The notes beneath the pieces were generated by a model. The model did not search any database, had not been told where the DNA came from, and saw only the letters and a program-made list of their open reading frames with translations. Of a DNA stretch of 57,516 bases, positions 32,207-40,556 are shown piece by piece; within the stretch, counting starts at the first letter, position 1, and every line of letters starts with the position of its first letter. The stretch is from contig JAKAFL010000020.1 in the NCBI GenBank assembly GCA_021817945.1, positions 1-57,516 of the forward strand. Direction: 5' to 3'. Made by a program: the position numbers and the translations under genes. The DNA comes from a bacterium. GTDB lineage: Bacteria; Verrucomicrobiota; Verrucomicrobiia; Limisphaerales; UBA11358.

Positions 32207-32626
32207 TTAGGGAACAGCCGGCGCTGGCTGGACCGCCATGGCCACCCGCCGCACCCCGGCCTGCCGAATGACATCGAGCGCCAGGATGACCTCGCCATGC
32301 GTCGCATCCGCCGCCCCGGAGAGATACACGGGCAGGTCCGCATTGGAAGCCAGTTTATTGGTTAAAATATCGTTCAAAGCCAGGAGGGAAACCTGCCGTC
32401 CATCCACCGAAACCCCCGCGCGGGGAAGGACGGTCACGCGAACCAGCTCCGGTTTGGATTTGGAAGAGGCGCTGGTGGCCGTGGGCAGGCTGGCCTTGAC
32501 CGCGCGCACCATTTGCATCTGGAGACTGAGCATCATGAATGACGCCAGCAGGAAAAACATGATGTCAATCAACGGAATGATTTCAAGCCGGGCGGGACGG
32601 GACGGAATGGGTGTTTTGATTTTCAT
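32207..32626 (-). CDS. exbD: ExbD/TolR-family proton-channel subunit (second copy)
   Basis: 139 aa. The N-terminal transmembrane helix has LEIIPLIDIMFFLLASFMML with the essential membrane Asp in LIDIMF. The periplasmic domain has VTVLPRAGVSVDGRQVSL. It uses proton flow with ExbB to energise TonB. The start overlaps the preceding exbD stop as ATGA. Its TM helix is nearly identical to that of its neighbour while the periplasmic part differs, suggesting duplication followed by divergence or a heteromeric channel. Confidence 0.9.
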   Translation of the reverse strand: MKIKTPIPSRPARLEIIPLIDIMFFLLASFMMLSLQMQMVRAVKASLPTATSASSKSKPELVRVTVLPRAGVSVDGRQVSLLALNDILTNKLASNADLPVYLSGAADATHGEVILALDVIRQAGVRRVAMAVQPAPAVP

Positions 32627-33048
32627 GGTTTATCCGAATCCGGTGTGTCTGAGGCCATGAATGAAATTTCCTGGACACCCCCTGCACGCACCGCTTGATA
32701 GACCCCCACCATTTTTCCATGCAGAGTGTCCCGGTCCCCGCTGATGAAGACGGGCAAGTGCGGATTTGCCTTGAACCTGTTGCTGACCGCCAGGGTGAGC
32801 TCTGGCAGGCTTATTTCCTTGTGCGCCAACCAGACTGCGCCCCTGGCATCCACGGCCAACTGCATCATGTCAGGCTGAAAATCCCGTCTGGCCTGGGACG
32901 CCTCAGGCAGATGCACCTGGATGTTGGCGGTGCGGCTCATCTGCAAACTCACCATCATGAAGGAGGCCAGCAGGAAAAACATGATGTCAATCAGCGGGAT
33001 GATGACGATGCGCGATTTCCTGGGCCGGACGGGTGAAGGCAGCTTCAT
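32623..33048 (-). CDS. exbD: ExbD/TolR-family proton-channel subunit (first copy)
   Basis: 141 aa with the same topology as its downstream paralogue: SRIVIIPLIDIMFFLLASFMMV followed by a periplasmic domain (LAVDARGAVWLAHKEISLPEL, FISGDRDTLHGKMVGVYQAV). The membrane Asp is present. It overlaps exbB by 4 bases (ATGA) and the second exbD by 4 bases, so the three are translationally coupled. Confidence 0.9.
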   Translation of the reverse strand: MKLPSPVRPRKSRIVIIPLIDIMFFLLASFMMVSLQMSRTANIQVHLPEASQARRDFQPDMMQLAVDARGAVWLAHKEISLPELTLAVSNRFKANPHLPVFISGDRDTLHGKMVGVYQAVRAGGVQEISFMASDTPDSDKP

Positions 33049-33686
33049 GGCACAGTATTGCCGGAAGAAGCCTGACGGGAGGATGCGCCCATCATGACCT
33101 CGATGTTGGTGGCGGCTGTTTCCAGGTCAAACTGCAACTGGGTGAGCTTGGCGGAGAAAATGTTAAATGGCACAAGCGAGAAAATGGCAATTCCCAAACC
33201 GCAGGCCGTGGCAATGAGCGCCTCTCCAATGCCGCCGGTGACGGCGGAAACGGAAAGCTCTGCGCTGCCGATGTGCAGAAAGGCGCGCATGAGGCCGGTG
33301 ACGGTGCCCAGCAAACCCAGCAATGGCGCCAGGGTCACCAAGGTGTCCATGACCGTCAAATAACGCCCGGCGCGTTTCAATTCAATGCCCGCCGCCAGTT
33401 GCAACGCCCCAGGCAGGGACGCATGAACGTGGTTCAGTCCCAAGTAAACCATCCGAATGACCGGGTCCGTGGAACCCTCAGCCGCCTTGACGGCGCCGGG
33501 CACATCACGCCGCTCCAGCGCGACAAAAACCTGTTCCAACAAGGCGGGATTCCGCCTGCGGCTTTCACGCCACCACCAAAAAGACCGTTCCCCCACCACC
33601 GCCACCGCCACCAAGGCGCAGATTAAAATGGGCCACATGACCGGGCCGCCCTGGCTGAAGAATTGAAATATGATGTTTGCAAGCAT
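33045..33686 (-). CDS. exbB: ExbB/TolQ/MotA-family proton channel protein
   Basis: 213 aa with three transmembrane helices: an N-terminal one (PVMWPILICALVAVAVVGERSFW), and a pair near residues 110-135 (MDTLVTLAPLLGLLGTVTGLM) and 155-180 (GGIGEALIATACGLGIAIFSLVPFN). The GLLGTVTGL and EALIATA motifs are characteristic. It forms the pentameric channel around the ExbD dimer. The ATG at 33686 follows tonB by 20 bases and is preferred over an upstream start inside tonB. Confidence 0.92.
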   Translation of the reverse strand: MLANIIFQFFSQGGPVMWPILICALVAVAVVGERSFWWWRESRRRNPALLEQVFVALERRDVPGAVKAAEGSTDPVIRMVYLGLNHVHASLPGALQLAAGIELKRAGRYLTVMDTLVTLAPLLGLLGTVTGLMRAFLHIGSAELSVSAVTGGIGEALIATACGLGIAIFSLVPFNIFSAKLTQLQFDLETAATNIEVMMGASSRQASSGNTVP

Positions 33687-33706
33687 GATGTTTTTATGTT
33701 TTGAGG

Positions 33707-34402
33707 TTAATTCATTTGCAGTTTGTAAGTAATGCGGGTCTGGAATTTTTGGCCGGACGGTCCGGACGGCAGCCGCCAATGCCGGCGCACATAATCCACC
33801 GTGCTGGAATCCAACAACGGATAACCCGAAGATTGCGCCACTTGAACGGACCCCACCGCCCCGGACCCATCGCCCACGATCATCAAAATGACCGTGCCTT
33901 GGTCGCCGTCCTCCAGCGCCATGGACGGGTAAGGCGGCATGGGACGATCCCCACCCGTACCCGTGCTGCCCACGGAGCCAATCTGTGTGGCAACCTGGAG
34001 AGGCTCGATGACAGGCGCGGCGGCCAGTGTGGAGGGAGAGGCCAGCACACCGATGGTGGGCACTGAAAAGTGCAGTTCAGGCAGATTGGGCACAACCACA
34101 GGCACAGAAGGCAATGCCTGGGGCAATACATTATCCATTTTCGGAGGCGCAGCAGCCTCAGGCGCCAGGTTGGCGGGTTCTTCAACCACCGGCACGGCCT
34201 GGGGCAGGACCGGAACAGGTGGAATGTCTATCCGGCTCCATTGGGAACCCATCAGGCCCACCAACAGAAAGATCATGCAAATGGAATTCAGCCAAGCCAG
34301 GGGCCGATCCGGATCCTTCAAGGCATTGGGGAGGCACAGCCGGACAAGCTCATTGGATACGGATCCCTCTTCCTTGATTGGCTGGGCTGGAATGGGAGTC
34401 AT
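33707..34402 (-). CDS. tonB: TonB-family energy transducer
   Basis: 231 aa. The N-terminal transmembrane anchor is PLAWLNSICMIFLLVGLMG (about residues 33-52). A proline-rich spacer follows (VPVLPQAVPVVEEPANLAPE and more). The C-terminal TonB domain reads RPMPPYPSMALEDGDQGTVILMIVGDGSGAVGSVQV and ends RHWRLPSGPSGQKFQTRITYKL. It spans the periplasm to couple ExbBD to the outer-membrane receptor. It lies 9 bases after the receptor gene. Confidence 0.9.
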   Translation of the reverse strand: MTPIPAQPIKEEGSVSNELVRLCLPNALKDPDRPLAWLNSICMIFLLVGLMGSQWSRIDIPPVPVLPQAVPVVEEPANLAPEAAAPPKMDNVLPQALPSVPVVVPNLPELHFSVPTIGVLASPSTLAAAPVIEPLQVATQIGSVGSTGTGGDRPMPPYPSMALEDGDQGTVILMIVGDGSGAVGSVQVAQSSGYPLLDSSTVDYVRRHWRLPSGPSGQKFQTRITYKLQMN

Positions 34403-34411
34403 GGCGGAGGA

Positions 34412-36697
34412 TCAAAAGGAGTAGCTGAGCGAACCAAAAAAGCCAATGCGCGCACCGTAGGCCGCCGCATTCACACCCACACCGGTGCCGCTGCGTATCA
34501 CATAACTATTATCGGTGAGATTGACAACATCGAGGCGGACTTTGATGGTTTGTTTGCCGTAAAGTTTAAAAGCCTGCTCCGCTCCGGCATTCAGGGTGTA
34601 GTAGCCCGGCACCGTGCCCCCGTTTGGAATGGGATCGGTGGGATTCAAAACCCCGCCAATCTGCCCGGCATCCTGGCGAAGCCCGCTGCCATACAAGCCA
34701 TCCAGGTAAATGCGGGTGCCGGTGCGGGAGGTCTCCTTCCATGTATAATCCGCCCCGAATGATCCTGTCCAAGTCTGCGCATGATCCAGATTGATCCAGT
34801 GCGAATTGACATAGTTCAGGGTGCCCTGGTCCGGCCAGAGAAACTGCGCCGAGGAGGCGCCCCTGCCCTGGTCCACGGAATAGGCAAGGTTGGCATAGGT
34901 CGAAAACCCGCCTGCACTGTAGCTGGTGGTGAATTCAACCCCATAAATACGGCCATCGGAATAGTTGAAGGAGGAGAGGATGAGGGATTGGCCAAACAGC
35001 CCGTCGTCCAATTGCTGCTGGGCGTTTTTATAGTAGCCATCCAGGCCAACCTGCAGGCCCGGCAGCACTTCCTGGCTGATGCCGGCATCGTAATAATTGG
35101 CCCGCTCACATTTCACCGGGTCGGCCGTGGTGATGCCTGCCTGGGCGGTGGTCCCGTTAAATGCCTGAATATCCCCGGCAGGCACCGTTTCCAGGGGTGG
35201 TGGTGTGAAATACCGGGCATAGCCAGCGTGCAGAGTGGTTTTGGACGTGGGCTGATAGACAAGGCTGATGCGCGGGCTGAACTGGCTCTCATTGTCCGTG
35301 GAGGAGGAATACGCATCGAAACGGCCCCCGTAATCCAGGGTGAACTTGGGAAGAAATGTCCATTCATCCGAAAGGTAGGCTCCTGCAAAAAGGGCATGCG
35401 GCATGTTATTCTGCACAATGGATTCAGGCACCGCCCCGGGAGCCACGTTTCCTGATGAATCCGTGGCAAAAACCGACGTGGTGGAATCCGCATTCACATA
35501 CTCCTGCATTCCCAGAAAACCTGCGCGCAGGGTGTGGTTGTCTCCCAGTTCATCGGTTGCATCGGCCTGGAGCCCGCCGGTGTAGAGCGCCCGGCTTTCC
35601 TCAGTGGCCACGCCGCCATTGTAATAGAGCGCAGCCAGGCTGTTGCCAGGCGAATAACGCGCGCCGCTGTAGCGGCCAAAGCCGGCCACTTGCAGGTTGA
35701 AATCCCCGGCGGCTTTCTGGTAGGCCGCCACCCCGTAATAATTTTGTTCGTTTTGACTGGCATTCAGGTCATAGGGGGAGGTGACCCCTCCAAGCACCCC
35801 CATGTTTTGCGGGTTCCACGCGTTCCCATCCGCTTGTGGCGTCACCTGCTGGTCAGGGTTCACGGGTATTTGAAAATCAGAATAAGAAGCGCTGCCCATG
35901 AGGGTGATCCGGCTGGTGTCGGTCAGTTTCCTGGAGGCATACAAAAAGGAGTGATATTGATCAGTCACATCATGCACCGCATCTGCCCCGGGTGTGGGAT
36001 TTTCGATTCCCAAATCATTGTGGAGATAACTTCCGTCCATGAAAAAATTCCAGCCGCCCTGCCGCCCCCCGTATTCAAAACTGGGTTCCAGGGTATCATG
36101 GCTGCCACCGTACATTTCCACAGAGCCGCCCTGGTCAAACACACCGGTTTTCGTGTGGATATCCACCACCCCTGCCGTGCGGAAACCGTATTGAGCCGGC
36201 AGCACCCCCGTCAGCAATTGCAGGGACTCCACAAAACGCGGATCCAATTCCAGGCCAAACCCGCTGATCCCCTCCGGCAGCAATACATCGTTGATGCGAT
36301 ACTGCAAGTTGGCGTGTTCCCCGCGCACGTGCAAATCTCCGTTCGCCGCAGAATCCTGGGCCACGCCGGGCGAGCGCAAAATGACCTGGTCAAAGGGCGC
36401 ATCGTCGCCTTGCGACTGATCCTCAATTTGCTCCGCAGTGTGGATGTAGGCTGTCACACCCGTGTCCGGCAGCACGACATTGGGCGTGCGCTCGACATTG
36501 CCCACGACGGTGACCTGGCCAAGGTCGGTCACGGCATTGGTCCCTGGGGCAGCCCCCGGCGAAACCTCCGGCGGATTGGTGGCCATGTTCACCGATTGGG
36601 CGTGGGCCCTGTCTTTTAAAAGCATGGCCAGCATCAACACGAGGGCCCCATGCGCATAACTTTGCCCTGGGCGGGGCTTCAGCGCCTTTTTTTTCAT
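34412..36697 (-). CDS. TonB-dependent outer-membrane receptor
   Basis: About 761 aa. A signal peptide (LVLMLAMLLKDRAHAQS) precedes a TonB-box-like stretch QVTVVGN and an N-terminal plug domain (about 60-190, with DVLLPEGISGFGLELDPRFVESLQLLTGVLPAQYGFRTAGVVDI). A 22-strand-type beta barrel follows and ends in an aromatic C-terminus (IGFFGSLSYSF). It is the first gene of the operon that carries tonB, exbB, two exbD, a coiled-coil protein and a ZIP permease, so its ligand is probably a metal or metal chelate. The ATG at 36697 lies just before the basic n-region. Confidence 0.92.
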   Translation of the reverse strand: MKKKALKPRPGQSYAHGALVLMLAMLLKDRAHAQSVNMATNPPEVSPGAAPGTNAVTDLGQVTVVGNVERTPNVVLPDTGVTAYIHTAEQIEDQSQGDDAPFDQVILRSPGVAQDSAANGDLHVRGEHANLQYRINDVLLPEGISGFGLELDPRFVESLQLLTGVLPAQYGFRTAGVVDIHTKTGVFDQGGSVEMYGGSHDTLEPSFEYGGRQGGWNFFMDGSYLHNDLGIENPTPGADAVHDVTDQYHSFLYASRKLTDTSRITLMGSASYSDFQIPVNPDQQVTPQADGNAWNPQNMGVLGGVTSPYDLNASQNEQNYYGVAAYQKAAGDFNLQVAGFGRYSGARYSPGNSLAALYYNGGVATEESRALYTGGLQADATDELGDNHTLRAGFLGMQEYVNADSTTSVFATDSSGNVAPGAVPESIVQNNMPHALFAGAYLSDEWTFLPKFTLDYGGRFDAYSSSTDNESQFSPRISLVYQPTSKTTLHAGYARYFTPPPLETVPAGDIQAFNGTTAQAGITTADPVKCERANYYDAGISQEVLPGLQVGLDGYYKNAQQQLDDGLFGQSLILSSFNYSDGRIYGVEFTTSYSAGGFSTYANLAYSVDQGRGASSAQFLWPDQGTLNYVNSHWINLDHAQTWTGSFGADYTWKETSRTGTRIYLDGLYGSGLRQDAGQIGGVLNPTDPIPNGGTVPGYYTLNAGAEQAFKLYGKQTIKVRLDVVNLTDNSYVIRSGTGVGVNAAAYGARIGFFGSLSYSF

Positions 36698-36782
36698 GAT
36701 TTCTGAAATTCTTCCATCCAACACGCAAAACCTACAGGGCTATGACGCCCGGCTTTGCAGACTTGATTAACACACTGGACAA

Positions 36783-36804
36783 GCGCATGGCATGCGCCAT
36801 GACA
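36783..36804. repeat. 15-bp palindrome upstream of the receptor gene
   Basis: GCGCATG and CATGCGC arms around a single base, 86 bases before the receptor start. The overlapping 17-mer at 36788-36804 matches the palindrome at 11-27 at 15 of 17 positions. It may be an operator. Confidence 0.4.
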
Positions 36805-36807
36805 ACC

Positions 36808-36838
36808 CGCAAAACCCCGCTCAAAATGAAGCGGGGCT
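36808..36838 (-). terminator. Rho-independent terminator after the small secreted protein
   Basis: On the minus strand AGCCCCGCT pairs with AGCGGGG and the following bases, then TTTTG. It separates the small Cys/His protein gene from the receptor operon, so the receptor operon has its own promoter. Confidence 0.75.
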
Positions 36839-36843
36839 GACAA

Positions 36844-37191
36844 TCAGCCAGCCATGGAAGAGCACGGAGGACCACGCCCGCAGGGAAGGAGCATTAAGAA
36901 GGAACAGGCAGAACGGACAAATGCCACCGGGGTATGGGTGACAAAGTGCAGAATGCAGGAAGTCGGGTCGGGATGAATTCCAACCTCGACACTGCCATGC
37001 GCCAGCATGGCGATGGCGCAATCATCGTTGTCTGGAACAGAACCTCCATGCAGCCACGCATGAAACTGGGGACAGGCCTCTGCCACACACATCACCAGCC
37101 AGACTGCAAGCGCCAGACCGGCCGCCGCGGCGTGCCACGGTCTGCCCTGAGTCACTGCGCTGGACTGCTTTGATTGCACTGGCCGAAACAT
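36844..37191 (-). CDS. Small secreted Cys/His-rich protein next to iron transport genes
   Basis: 115 aa from the ATG at 37191; an in-frame TTG at 37215 is less likely because it sits beside a promoter-like sequence. A hydrophobic export segment (AAAAGLALAVWLVMCVA) is followed by CPQFHAWLHGG, DDCAIAMLAHG, and a C-terminal LLPCGRGPPC. Similar short proteins with an H-x-W-x-H motif, a DxxCA motif and a Pro-rich tail occur beside transporters in other Verrucomicrobia, as far as I recall. Periplasmic metal binding is plausible but unproven. It is divergent from the FTR1 gene and upstream of the TonB receptor operon. Confidence 0.55.
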   Translation of the reverse strand: MFRPVQSKQSSAVTQGRPWHAAAAGLALAVWLVMCVAEACPQFHAWLHGGSVPDNDDCAIAMLAHGSVEVGIHPDPTSCILHFVTHTPVAFVRSACSFLMLLPCGRGPPCSSMAG

Positions 37192-37217
37192 TGTCCACAC
37201 AACAGCAAATGGCAAGC

Positions 37218-37236
37218 CAATTTAATAATCATCATG
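37218..37236. promoter_or_regulatory. Fur-box-like sequence between the secreted-protein and FTR1 genes
   Basis: A 19-mer in the divergent intergenic region matches the E. coli Fur-box consensus at 12 of 19 positions, with 10 of the last 12 positions agreeing (AATAATCATCAT core). It overlaps a TATTAA -10-like sequence read on the minus strand. A candidate only. Confidence 0.35.
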
Positions 37237-37381
37237 ACCCCCGTTCAAACAAACTCCTTCGGGGACTCTCTTTTGTCCAGCCCCAGGAATTTTGATCCGT
37301 TTAACCACCGCAATTCGGGGACAAAAAAGCGCAAACAGCCGACAGCCGGCTTGATGTCATTGCGATAAATTTCCCGGGAAA

Positions 37382-38422
37382 ATGAATAACGGAACGTCCG
37401 TGCCTGCTCGGGATGTGGTTTCCAAACCCCGGCGGGAAAGGACCCTGTCTGGAACAATGCCATTCAGGGTGACCATGATTTGCGCAGGCTTGGCCGTGGT
37501 GGCAATTCTCCTTTGGCAGGGCATCACCGCCCACGGCAACCCGGATCCGCTCATCGCAAAGGCTTCGCCCACCGTCGCTGTCTTGGACATAGCGGTTCTG
37601 GTCTTCAGGGAGGGCCTTGAGTGCGTTTTGGTGCTGGCGGCCATCACGGCCAGCCTTGGTGGCAGTCAAAAAGCGCATCGCCGTCCCATTGCCATGGGTG
37701 CGGCATTGGGCATGGTGGCCACTCTGGCGACCTGGTTCATTGCCAGGGGAATTCTTCAGGATTTGTCCCGGAATATTTCAGCTCTGGCCCTTCAGGCGGG
37801 CACCGGGCTTCTGGCTGTTTTGGTGCTTTTGGTGGTGATGAACTGGTTTTTTCACAAAATTTACTGGGGCGGCTGGGTTTCCATGCATAACCGTCGCAAG
37901 AAATTACTGCTTTCCAGCCAGACCCCCAGCGCGACTGTGCAACCCCGGATTATCCGCGGCCTTGCCTTGTTGGGCCTGGCATCCGTTTACCGTGAAGGCT
38001 TTGAGGTGGTGCTCTTTCTGCAAAGTTACACTCTCCGGCTGGGCAATCTTGTAGTTTTGAAGGGCGCCACTCTGGGGCTGGTCCTCACTGCGGCAGTGGC
38101 CGTGATGACCTTTGTGGCGCACCAAAAATTGCCTTACCGCCGCATGCTTGTACTCACGGGGGTATTGCTGGGGCTTGTCCTGTTGGTGATGGTGGGGGAA
38201 CAAGCACAGGAAATGCAACTTGCGGGCTGGATTTCCACCACGCCCATCCCATGGTTAAAACCCTTTTTGCCGGACTGGGCAGGTGTCTGGTTTTCCCTTT
38301 TCCCCACTTGGGAAACGCTGTCAGGCCAGTGCGCTGCAATGGCCCTGGTATTGGGATCCTATTTTTATCCGCGCCTCCGGTTTGGAAAAGTCCTGAACCA
38401 CGCGCCACCATCCCGAACTTGA
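37382..38422 (+). CDS. FTR1-family high-affinity iron permease
   Basis: 346 aa inner-membrane protein with about seven hydrophobic helices. It has both iron-path R-E-x-x-E signatures: FREGLECVLVLAAIT near residue 75 and YREGFEVVLFLQSY near residue 205. FTR1 proteins import Fe3+ or Fe2+, often with a periplasmic partner. The last residues (APPSRT) come from a sequence also present at 47357-47380, so a repeat seems to provide the stop codon. It is divergent from the small Cys/His protein and close to the TonB operon. Confidence 0.9.
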   Translation: MNNGTSVPARDVVSKPRRERTLSGTMPFRVTMICAGLAVVAILLWQGITAHGNPDPLIAKASPTVAVLDIAVLVFREGLECVLVLAAITASLGGSQKAHRRPIAMGAALGMVATLATWFIARGILQDLSRNISALALQAGTGLLAVLVLLVVMNWFFHKIYWGGWVSMHNRRKKLLLSSQTPSATVQPRIIRGLALLGLASVYREGFEVVLFLQSYTLRLGNLVVLKGATLGLVLTAAVAVMTFVAHQKLPYRRMLVLTGVLLGLVLLVMVGEQAQEMQLAGWISTTPIPWLKPFLPDWAGVWFSLFPTWETLSGQCAAMALVLGSYFYPRLRFGKVLNHAPPSRT

Positions 38423-38440
38423 GAATTCCTGAATCCTACG

Positions 38441-38545
38441 CCCTCTCTCCGCCAATTATATTGGGAGAGAGGGCTGGGCAGAGGTGACGCTGAGTTTTCC
38501 AAATGCGTATTGATTTGAGTTCGCACTGACTGTGAGCGAGAACCC
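38441..38545. repeat. Intergenic hairpin repeat unit 1
   Basis: Begins with CCCTCTCTCCGCCAATTATA and a complementary GGGAGAGAGGG, then GAGGTG-x-CGCTGAGTTTTC. Diverged copies lie at 38902-39010 and 39144-39240. No coding potential. Confidence 0.6.
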
Positions 38546-38812
38546 CTCTCCTGAGGAGCCTAACTTAAAATGGCAATGGGCGTTGTTTGAAGCCGAAACC
38601 CTTCCGCCGTCGCCCTTTGGGCTATGGCGGGACAAGCCGGGCGGCATGCCTTTTGGTTTCACCCTTTGTTGCTCGCTTCTTGCAGACCCATGGCGGGTAT
38701 GCTCGTCGCTCGCGCCTCGGTTGAATCCAAAATTCATTGCCGCAACGTCCATCGTCATTTTCAGTCAGGCTCCAACCCTCTCCCCGCGCTCCGCTGGCAG
38801 GGAGAGGGAATA
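38543..38812. repeat. 270-bp direct repeat, copy A
   Basis: Nearly identical to 39236-39505. Both copies hold an open frame beginning MAGQAGRHAFWFHPLL, but most differences between the copies change the amino acid, so it is probably not a protein gene. Short inner hairpins (CCGCC...GGCGG) are visible. Confidence 0.75.
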
Positions 38813-38901
38813 AAAGGCGCTGGGTTGTTTAACGGTCTTGAAAGAGTTGAGCGTCATTGACACTTGGAATGTTTTAAAGCCACATCAAACCCACCGTCTC
38901 T

Positions 38902-39010
38902 TTCTCCCTCTCCGCCAATTACATTGGGGGAGAGGGGCGGGGAGAGGTGGTGCTGAGTTTTCGGAAAAAAGTTGCTTGCCTTTCGCACTGGATTTTTGCG
39001 ATCTCCCCTC
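38902..39010. repeat. Intergenic hairpin repeat unit 2
   Basis: CTCCCTCTCCGCCAATTACA followed by GGGGGAGAGGGG, then GGTGGTGCTGAGTTTTCGGA and TTTCGCACTGGAT. Shares its full length with unit 3. Confidence 0.6.
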
Positions 39011-39143
39011 TCCTTAATCCTCTCCCCACACTCCGTTCGCGGGGAGAGGAGATCAGAGGCCCTGGGTTGTTTTATGCGCTTGAAAATGGGGCTCACCTTC
39101 AACGCTCGAAATGGAATATAGAACACCTTAAATCCGTCGCGTT

Positions 39144-39240
39144 CTTCTCCCTCTCCGCCAATTACATTGGGGTAGAGGTGGTGCTGAGTTTTCGGAAAAA
39201 AGTTGCTTACCTTTCACACTGGATGTTTGCTATCTCCCCC
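39144..39240. repeat. Intergenic hairpin repeat unit 3
   Basis: Same order of sequence blocks as unit 2, with part of the GGGGAGAGG arm deleted. It runs directly into copy B of the 270-bp repeat. Confidence 0.6.
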
Positions 39241-39505
39241 CTCCTGCGGAGCCTAACTTAAAATGGTAATGGACGCTGTTTGAAATCGAAACCCTTCCGC
39301 CGTCGCCCTTTGGGCTATGGCGGGACAAGCCGGGCGGCATGCCTTTTGGTTTCACCCTTTGTTAATCGCTCCTTGCAGACCCATGGCGGGTATGCTCGTC
39401 GCTCGCGCCTCGATTGAATCCAAAATTCATTGCTGCAACATCCATCGTCATTTTCAGTCAGGCTCCAACCCTCCCCCTCGCTCCGCTGGCAGGGAGAGGG
39501 AATAA
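39236..39505. repeat. 270-bp direct repeat, copy B
   Basis: Second copy of 38543-38812, same orientation, ending at AGGGAGAGGGAATAA. The distance between copies is 693 bases. Confidence 0.75.
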
Positions 39506-39530
39506 GAGACGATGGGTGGTTCAGTCGTTT

Positions 39531-39690
39531 TAAACCGAAAAGCGAAATTCAAAAGGCTAATCTGCGTCAATCTACCGGGCGCAAACCCGTTCACCAGGCC
39601 GGTCCAGGTATGGGTTCGATTCTTCCAAAGAGTTTCCGCTCCAGCATCTTGACGCATCCTGACCTTTCCCATTTCGCTTTTCGGGTTGAA
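39531..39690. repeat. Long inverted-repeat element, copy 2
   Basis: Relative of 18078-18244. The outer arms (CCGAAAAGCGAAAT...GTCAATCTAC and its imperfect complement ending ATTTCGCTTTTCGGG) are well preserved. The left inner arm has diverged. It lies at the end of the repeat cluster. Confidence 0.6.
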
Positions 39691-39728
39691 GGGTCAACAA
39701 ACATCAATAGATCTCGGCCTTCTCCTGC

Positions 39729-40436
39729 CTACGGCTGGACCGTCCGGGCCCCAGACCGGGGGTCGGCTGGAGTGCGGATTGGGGTGATGACTCCAGGGTC
39801 GGCGGGGATGGGGACGGCACCGGGGGTTGCCTTGGTTGTGGGCAACCCGGTGTTTACCACCGGTTCGCGGGGGGTGATGGTCAAGCCCAGGGGATTGATT
39901 CCCGGGACCTTTTCGTAAACGCGCGCGACGGGGTTTTTCTCATCGGGCATGATCACGTCGTAGTGTTCATTGAGTATATCCACATCCCTGGTGTACCTCT
40001 TGTTCGCCTCGGCGATGCTTTCGGCTTCGGTGAATTGATGGGCGTCGAATTCCTTGGCCGCCTCCTGTTCGGCCAGTTCCTCTGCGTCCTTCCGGGCGGC
40101 TTCGGCCATTTCCAACTCATGCTCGGACTCTTTGAGCTTGAGGGCGCGTTCGCGGTGGTTTTGGCGGGAGAGATTTTGTTCGTAGCTGGTGATGGTGCGC
40201 AGCATGGGGGTGACCTGGCGGATGCAGTCTTCGGTGGGTCCTTTATCGCGCATGAACTGGAAGACGAGGACTTTGTAGAGGTCCATGAGCAGGGCGAGAT
40301 CGGGAGGGTTATTGGCTTTAATCCAATCCTTGATGGCTTTGGCCTTGGGGCCGGAGGCGGTGAGCCATTCAACCGGAAAGTTGTCCGGGGCGGGAGTGGA
40401 GGCGGGTTTGGCGGGGGGATTGTTTGAAGTTTTCAT
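39729..40436 (-). CDS. Hypothetical protein with central coiled coil, 235 aa
   Basis: Not recognised. The N-terminus is Pro/Ala-rich. Residues about 25-90 form a helical domain (GPKAKAIKDWIKANNPPDL, LLMDLYKVLVFQFMRDKGPT). A highly charged coiled coil follows at about 90-155 (HRERALKLKESEHELEMAEA). The C-terminal third is Pro/Thr-rich and probably unstructured. No signal peptide and no catalytic motif are seen. It lies between the repeat cluster and the defence-like island and points away from the island. Confidence 0.6.
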   Translation of the reverse strand: MKTSNNPPAKPASTPAPDNFPVEWLTASGPKAKAIKDWIKANNPPDLALLMDLYKVLVFQFMRDKGPTEDCIRQVTPMLRTITSYEQNLSRQNHRERALKLKESEHELEMAEAARKDAEELAEQEAAKEFDAHQFTEAESIAEANKRYTRDVDILNEHYDVIMPDEKNPVARVYEKVPGINPLGLTITPREPVVNTGLPTTKATPGAVPIPADPGVITPIRTPADPRSGARTVQP

Positions 40437-40556
40437 TTTTTGACAGAGTTGGTTTCAATTCATTTTGTGCGCCCATGATGGTGGATTGGCTGTGGGGCTA
40501 AAATGGCATGGTGCGCATTTGAGTGCTTTTCAAGCGAAGACAGGAAGGGGAGTTTT

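Noticed and set aside
35534..36619. 361-codon open frame on the plus strand
   Set aside because: Antisense to the TonB-dependent receptor, which has signal peptide, plug and barrel end.
38624..38860. Small protein beginning MAGQAGRHAFWFHPLL
   Set aside because: Lies in a duplicated repeat; differences between the two copies mostly change residues, so there is no sign of coding constraint.
38441..39505. CRISPR array
   Set aside because: The repeats are long, irregularly spaced and hairpin-rich, with no uniform spacers and no cas genes.
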